Positions 13,493 to 18,309 of a stretch of 18,309 nt of DNA are shown here, in pieces; within the stretch, counting starts at the first letter, position 1, and the number at the start of each line of letters is the position of its first letter. Under the pieces are notes generated by a model. The model did no database searches. It was not told the DNA's origin and saw only the letters and a program-made list of their open reading frames with translations. Source of the stretch: JAYWFX01 sp043778575 (GTDB lineage: Bacteria > Patescibacteriota > JACMRA01); the NCBI GenBank assembly GCA_043778575.1, contig JAYWFX010000081.1, positions 1 to 18,309 of the forward strand. The letters run 5' to 3'. A program made the translations under genes and the position numbers.

Positions 13493-14511
13493 CCAAAATC
13501 GTAATACTTGGATTCTTATCAATTTCTATTTTAGCAGGTTTTATACAGGGAGGTATTGTTTCAGCTGATCAGACAATAATAAATATAGCTACTACTTCAA
13601 GCCAAACAGAAGATCCTAATCAAACAAACAATACTGTTCGAGTGGTAGATATAATAAAAGATACTACAGCAACAGTAACAGGGCACGTTTTTTATGATTT
13701 AAATGGAAATGGTATTCAGGAATCTGGTGAGCCAGACCTTGCCAATGTGGATATCACAGCTAAATACTCAGACGGTACTGAATTTAAAACCAAGACAGAT
13801 CCTAATGGAAATTATGTTATACCACTAAGAACCAATAACGTAACTATTACCATAGATAAAAATGACCTAGATATTCCTGCTGGTAGTGTGATTTCTACTG
13901 TTGGGAGTGGTGGGTTGGATATTCAGAGCCTAGGCGATGGAAAATTTGTAGCTACAGCAGTAGGATTCTTTAAACCGTATTCAGACGTTTCTATAATAAA
14001 AACAGTAAATACTGTAGTCACCCAGCCCAACCAAAATATAGTGTATAATCTAGCATATCGAAACAAGGGTGTATCTGACGCTACCAATGTCCAAGTAACT
14101 GATTTATTGCCAAACGGATTTACTTATCAATCAGCCAATATTAATCCCAGTGAAGTGTTCGAAGACAGCGGTCGTCAACGTCTGACATTTATTATTCCAA
14201 CTTTACTGGCTGGAGAAGAAGGCAATATCCAGATTGTTACGAAAGTTGGTTTAGACCTAGGTTCCAAAATAAATGAAAGTAGAATCATTTCTGCACTTGG
14301 CGACCCTGAAATATCCAATAATCTCAGTACAGTCGCAGTAGAAGTTTATTCTCCAACAAATATCACGAGTTTAGTCCGTACTGGTGGGGTGATTCTGTCT
14401 CAAGACACTGTCAAAAATTCGATGCTGATTACCGCTTTACTTTTTGTTTTTATAGGGTTTATATGGAAGTTGAATCATCATTCTATACGATGGTCTAAAC
14501 CAAAAGTCTGA
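13489..14511 (+). CDS. secreted surface protein: SdrD B-like domain, DUF11 domain, sorting-signal-like C-terminus
   Basis: The 340-residue product has a signal peptide (1-26, cleavage likely after VSA). A Thr/Asn-rich segment leads to an SdrD B-like domain (about 63-125), recognised by GHVFYDLNGNGIQESGEP (65-82), an acidic calcium-loop-like motif, and TDPNGNYVIPL (103-113). A DUF11 domain follows (about 163-287), marked by KTVN, VYNLAYRNKG and VTDLLPNGFTYQSA (203-216). The C-terminus reads LVRTGG (295-300), a 12-residue spacer, a hydrophobic helix (about 311-326) and a basic tail ending WSKPKV. That is the layout of an LPXTG sortase signal, with Val in place of Pro. No sortase gene is in the window, so wall attachment is inferred; plain membrane anchoring is the alternative. 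Such proteins usually serve adhesion or surface layers. Confidence 0.8.
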   Translation: MTKIVILGFLSISILAGFIQGGIVSADQTIINIATTSSQTEDPNQTNNTVRVVDIIKDTTATVTGHVFYDLNGNGIQESGEPDLANVDITAKYSDGTEFKTKTDPNGNYVIPLRTNNVTITIDKNDLDIPAGSVISTVGSGGLDIQSLGDGKFVATAVGFFKPYSDVSIIKTVNTVVTQPNQNIVYNLAYRNKGVSDATNVQVTDLLPNGFTYQSANINPSEVFEDSGRQRLTFIIPTLLAGEEGNIQIVTKVGLDLGSKINESRIISALGDPEISNNLSTVAVEVYSPTNITSLVRTGGVILSQDTVKNSMLITALLFVFIGFIWKLNHHSIRWSKPKV

Positions 14512-14535
14512 TACAGAGATTTTCAGTTAGTTAGT

Positions 14536-14569
14536 TTGACAAAAGATTGTCTATTTGTGGTTGTATATC
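14536..14569 (+). promoter_or_regulatory. possible promoter elements of the RND permease gene
   Basis: An exact TTGACA (14536-14541) lies 33 bases before the ATG, and TATATC (14564-14569) lies five bases before it. The spacing between them (22) is too long for a standard promoter, so at most one may be real. The TTG of TTGACA could be misread as a start codon of the permease. Confidence 0.22.
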
Positions 14570-14574
14570 TATAT

Positions 14575-17500
14575 ATGTCACAACTTACAACCGATTCAAA
14601 ACCAAAAGAAAAGAATCGATTATCTCAGACTAACAATTTTAATTACTCAATAACTAAGTTTTTCTTGGAGAGAAGCAGGCTCACAATACTTTTGTTTGTT
14701 TTGCTAGTCATTGTAGGTGGAGCTACTACGTTTTTGATGAAAACAACTGGTTTTCCTAGTCCAGAGGTAAAATTTGCCATAGTTCAGACCGTATATCCGG
14801 GAGCAAGTTCTGAAACAGTTGTGCGTGATATAACTAAGCCACTCGAAGGTGCTATCAAAGATGTGAAAGGAGTAAAAAAATACACCTCAACTAGCAATAA
14901 CTCCTTTTCTTCGATTGCAGTTAGTATTGATGAAAAAGCCAATGCAGACAACGTCCGAAGTAAAATTGATTCAGCACTGAGCGGTGTGACACTACCAGTA
15001 GGGAGTGAAAAGCCTTCGGTGGTGTCACCTGATATTGCGGGCCCAGATTACATTTACACTATAACTAGTTCAGACCTGCCAAGATTATACAGTGTTGCTA
15101 CTGAAGCCCAAAAAAAGATTACTGACACACCTGAAACAAGTAGTGTAAAAGTACTCGCCCCCCTTCTCAAGAAATTGGTTATAAAGATAGATAACGATAA
15201 GTTAACAGCATTAAATCTAACTCAAGATCAGATAATATCACAAATAAAGTCGCTCGGCGAAAGCCTACCAGTCAAATCTGATGTAACTCTAGATAATAAA
15301 AGTCAGAGCATTGTGACATCTTTGAGTGGTGATTCAGTAGACTACCTCAAACAAATTCAATTCAGACCTGTTTCTCGTTTCCCTGTTGATCAATCTACTG
15401 GTCTTGTGCAGCCTTTGGTTTACACTCTCAGTGATTTTGCTGTTTTAAATGAAGAGTATAGCTTTGATAAAGCAAATCCGTCTGTGTTCGCATTTCGGGG
15501 GTCTGATGATGTTTCACGGTCACAATCTGCTGTAGTTTTATCTGTCAAGACAGCTAGTGGTACGGATCAGGGAAAATATAACAAGAGCATAGAAGACACC
15601 TTTAAAGAAATAAAAGATGCTAACTTTATCGAAAAAGATGACAAGGTTGACTCAGGAAAAGTCTCAATTCTGACAAGTTTCTCATCTGCAACTAATAGTG
15701 AAAGACAAGTAAAGGAGGTTGTTGAGGGTTTGGTTGGAGGCCCACTTCCTGTGGAGAATCAATTGCTTTCGCAAGCTGGCTGGTTACTCGGAGGTATTCA
15801 GCTGGTGTTTCTGGTGATGGTAGCTTTTGTGTCTTGGAGGGCGGCTCTCGTGGCGGCATTGTCTATTCCGATGAGCTTGTCTTTTTCAACTATTTATCTC
15901 TATTTCACGGGTCAAAACCTCAACACTCTAGTACTCTTTAGCCTCGTTCTGGTTATTGGACTTGTTGTTGACCCAGCTCTGGTAATCATGGAATCGATTC
16001 AACGCAAAATGGATACTGGTCTCAGAGGAAAAGTCGCAGTTCTCGAGGCTGTCAAAGATGTTGGAAACGGACTCTTTTTAGCATCGCTTACAAATGTGAT
16101 TGTGTTTGTACCGTTTGGTGTTGTGTCAGGTGTTTTTGGTCAGATAATTAGCTATATTCCGCTCACAATTATCCCTGCCACAATAGGATCTTATATTATC
16201 CCGCTTGTATTTTTGGCATGGCTTGGAGGTTTGATACTGAGGCCAAGTAAACACACTGAAAGTGATGAAGAAAAGAATCTATGGCCATTAGCTCGATGGT
16301 TAATCACTTTTAATTATAGAATTTTGAACGGAAGTAGACTCATTCGATTGGCGGTGATTCTCATCGGAATTATATTTCCAGTATTGGTAGCTGGGGTGTA
16401 TTTTTCTACAGGTCGAGTAAAAAGTGTTCAATTTTCTTCAGGAGATAATGGTTATTATATTGCAATAACTGGTAAATTTCTACCTACTGTGAGCAAAGAG
16501 GATCGAGCAAAAACCCTATCTGAGGTAACAAAAACTATCGCATCAAACAAATCGATTCAAACGGTATTTCCAATTGAGGGTGATTCATTGTACTATTATG
16601 GTAAACTTGTGGAGAAAAATAAACTTGATAAAACTGGTAAAGCTGTTGCCCAAGATATTAATAAGGAAGTGAACGATAGATTTGGATACAGATTCTTTGA
16701 TATCAATGTAGCTTTGGAATCACAGGGTCCACCAGAAGCTGCCTACCAAGTAGCACTGGCGATTAAAACAAATGATTCTCAGATACTCGAAAAATCTGCC
16801 AAGGAACTCAGTAATGTTCTAAATAAAACCTGTTTCAAAGATCAAAAAGTTACGATTTCTGATTCTTGTGATGGTGATAGAATTGTAACTAAGGTCGATG
16901 ATGGGTATACTGGAAAACAAAACCCCGCAATTGAAGTCTTGCTCGATAGAAACAAATTGGGTGAATATGGTTTAATTATTCCAAATGCACCACAAACCCT
17001 CTTTGTAAACCAACAAATCAAAGAACTCTTTACTCTACAAGACGGCAAAAAAATTGGAACCCTGACTGAGTTAGGAAATGAAATTACGATTTACCTGGAT
17101 AAAATTAATCCAACACCTACAGAATTAAATCAACTCAAAAATTTTGAAATTAGCTCATTGAGTGGTAAAAAAATCAAACTCAGCGACATCGCCACTATTT
17201 CAGAAAAAACTCCAAAAGAAAGCATACAACGAGTGAAGGGTGAGACAATTGGAGTAGTCCAAGCTCGATTGAAAGCTGGTAGTGATGACCAAGGAACCGC
17301 TGCCAAGGTAAATGATGCAGTACTTGGCTATATGAAGGAAAATGACTCAAAACTGATTACTGATTTGGGGTTGGCAAAAGATGCTGTAGAAAGTTATAGT
17401 GAGGGTGATTCAGCTTCGTTTATCAAATCATTTTCGGAGTTATTTGTCGCTCTATTGTTGGCGATATTTGCCACTTATTTGGTGCTTGCAGTATTTTTTA

Positions 17501-18009
17501 ACTCACTTACTCAACCGCTCGTTATTCTCTATACGATTCCACTTACATTTATTGGTATGTTCCCAGCACTTGCAATGTTTGGAGGTGGTCAATTAGGTTT
17601 TCTTGAGATTATCGGAGTGATTATTTTGATCGGTATTGTAGAAAATGTAGCCATATTTTTGATAGATGCAGCAAACCAAAAAATAGATGATGGTTGGGAT
17701 GAGAAACTGGCTATGAGTTACGCCTCTGGTCTTCGTATGCGACCAGTTATCCTAACTAAATTTACCGCCATTGCTTCTCTTGCTCCGTTGGCATTTTTGT
17801 CAGAGCAGTATCGTTCACTTTCCGTTGTTATAATATTTGGTTTGCTTTCTTCAGGATTTGTTTCTTTGGTTACTACACCAATTCTATTCATTTATTTCAA
17901 ATGGTTGTCTGGTAGATTTAATCAAATGCGTTGGTATAATCGACTGTTATTTTTCCCGTTGATGCCAGTCTACTTGATACTAATGTCATTTGATCGAATT
18001 AAACTTTAA
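14575..18009 (+). CDS. RND-superfamily (AcrB/SwrC-like) efflux permease
   Basis: RND permeases use the proton gradient to export drugs, lipids or other amphiphiles. From the ATG the product has 1144 residues with the usual duplicated plan: helix 1 (about 36-54), a large outer loop, helices 2-6 (about 403-560), helix 7 (about 589-608), a second outer loop and helices 8-12 (about 950-1120). HAE-type motifs include VYPGASSETVVRDITKPLE (73-91), LNTLVLFSLVLVIGLVVD (helix 4) and RMRPVILTKFTA (helix 11). At the proton relay, the usual Asp-Asp of helix 4 is D466-P467, and the helix 10 site is GIVENVAIFLID, with Asn where AcrB has the Lys. A TTG start 39 bases upstream is possible but less likely. No adaptor or outer-membrane channel gene is nearby, as expected for a cell without an outer membrane. 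Confidence 0.92.
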   Translation: MSQLTTDSKPKEKNRLSQTNNFNYSITKFFLERSRLTILLFVLLVIVGGATTFLMKTTGFPSPEVKFAIVQTVYPGASSETVVRDITKPLEGAIKDVKGVKKYTSTSNNSFSSIAVSIDEKANADNVRSKIDSALSGVTLPVGSEKPSVVSPDIAGPDYIYTITSSDLPRLYSVATEAQKKITDTPETSSVKVLAPLLKKLVIKIDNDKLTALNLTQDQIISQIKSLGESLPVKSDVTLDNKSQSIVTSLSGDSVDYLKQIQFRPVSRFPVDQSTGLVQPLVYTLSDFAVLNEEYSFDKANPSVFAFRGSDDVSRSQSAVVLSVKTASGTDQGKYNKSIEDTFKEIKDANFIEKDDKVDSGKVSILTSFSSATNSERQVKEVVEGLVGGPLPVENQLLSQAGWLLGGIQLVFLVMVAFVSWRAALVAALSIPMSLSFSTIYLYFTGQNLNTLVLFSLVLVIGLVVDPALVIMESIQRKMDTGLRGKVAVLEAVKDVGNGLFLASLTNVIVFVPFGVVSGVFGQIISYIPLTIIPATIGSYIIPLVFLAWLGGLILRPSKHTESDEEKNLWPLARWLITFNYRILNGSRLIRLAVILIGIIFPVLVAGVYFSTGRVKSVQFSSGDNGYYIAITGKFLPTVSKEDRAKTLSEVTKTIASNKSIQTVFPIEGDSLYYYGKLVEKNKLDKTGKAVAQDINKEVNDRFGYRFFDINVALESQGPPEAAYQVALAIKTNDSQILEKSAKELSNVLNKTCFKDQKVTISDSCDGDRIVTKVDDGYTGKQNPAIEVLLDRNKLGEYGLIIPNAPQTLFVNQQIKELFTLQDGKKIGTLTELGNEITIYLDKINPTPTELNQLKNFEISSLSGKKIKLSDIATISEKTPKESIQRVKGETIGVVQARLKAGSDDQGTAAKVNDAVLGYMKENDSKLITDLGLAKDAVESYSEGDSASFIKSFSELFVALLLAIFATYLVLAVFFNSLTQPLVILYTIPLTFIGMFPALAMFGGGQLGFLEIIGVIILIGIVENVAIFLIDAANQKIDDGWDEKLAMSYASGLRMRPVILTKFTAIASLAPLAFLSEQYRSLSVVIIFGLLSSGFVSLVTTPILFIYFKWLSGRFNQMRWYNRLLFFPLMPVYLILMSFDRIKL

Positions 18010-18030
18010 CTGCATTCCTTAATTATATTC

Positions 18031-18309
18031 ATGACACGACCACGTCTTTCATATCAGTTTATATTGATTTCTGTAGTCGCTGTATTCTGTTATTATATTG
18101 GATCCTTTCTACTGGTAATAGTCAGAAGTAAAGGAGGTAAATTAGATGCGGGTGTGTCTACTGAGGTTAGTTGGAGGTTATTTTTTCAAAACCTTCCTCA
18201 ATTTTCTCAGAATATCTATCAGCATTTTTTCGGTTATTTTGAGCAGTATTCTCGACTATACGATGCTAGTAACTTATTTCTTATACCTTTAGATATACTT
18301 ACTAAACTC
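18031..18309 (+). CDS. 5' end of a membrane-anchored protein of unknown function (partial)
   Basis: An ATG at 18031 opens a frame that stays open for 93 codons to the window edge. The product starts MTRPRLSYQ, has a strong membrane helix (about 10-31), then a polar region with EVSWRLFFQNLPQFSQ and a Tyr/Phe-rich stretch FFGYFEQYSRLYD. It starts 21 bases after the RND stop, in the same direction, so it may share the transcript and function with the permease. The A/T-rich TAATTATATTC directly before the ATG resembles the starts of other genes here. I do not recognise a family; the domain may lie beyond the window. Confidence 0.6.
   Translation, partial: MTRPRLSYQFILISVVAVFCYYIGSFLLVIVRSKGGKLDAGVSTEVSWRLFFQNLPQFSQNIYQHFFGYFEQYSRLYDASNLFLIPLDILTKL

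Noticed and set aside
1..18309. CRISPR array, tRNA, rRNA, insertion sequence or prophage genes
   Set aside because: No regularly spaced repeats, cloverleaf-like segments, transposase motifs or phage genes were seen; all but short gaps are protein-coding.

Overview
This is an A+T-rich, gene-dense bacterial window that fits the Patescibacteria/CPR radiation. That is an inference. It rests on minimal intergenic DNA, almost no Shine-Dalgarno sequences, a CPR-style type IV secretion pilin-like gene pair, an anchored extracellular solute-binding protein next to secG, and a small divergent bS21. No rRNA is present to confirm it. TGA acts as a stop codon (for example at the ends of the glycosyltransferase and the SdrD_B/DUF11 gene), so the recoded lineages that read TGA as Gly are unlikely. 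No intergenic stretch exceeds about 135 bases. I see no tRNA, rRNA, CRISPR array, insertion sequence or origin.

Layout. (1) 1-1122: the tail of an unknown gene, converging on a WecA/TagO/MraY-type prenyl-phosphate sugar transferase. (2) 1235-3256: two plus-strand genes, one encoding a single VirB2/TrbC-like two-helix module and the next encoding five such modules in tandem. (3) 8390-3303, minus strand: a seven-gene block of housekeeping functions in transcription order: inorganic pyrophosphatase, SecG, an anchored family 5 solute-binding protein, ribosomal protein bL19, a four-helix membrane protein, bS21 and FtsA. (4) 8519-9412 and 12648-13406: two membrane-anchored unknown proteins that look like distant paralogs. 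(5) 10144-9428: an RsuA/RluB-type pseudouridine synthase. (6) 10277-12087: a plus-strand run of a small FtsL/DivIC-like membrane protein, a PrxQ/Bcp peroxiredoxin, an Hsp20 chaperone and a zinc-ribbon protein, which looks like a stress-protection group. (7) 12539-12114: a small unknown protein. (8) 13489-18009: an SdrD_B/DUF11 surface protein with a sorting-signal-like tail, then a large RND-superfamily permease. A membrane-anchored partial gene runs off the end.

Together the genes mostly serve the cell envelope: lipid-linked glycan initiation, secretion, surface display, export, peptide capture and division. Core translation genes are interleaved. The most unusual items are the tandem-module pilin-like protein, the paralogous Cys/Trp-motif anchored proteins, the LVRTG sorting-like signal, and the RND permease with an altered proton-relay site.
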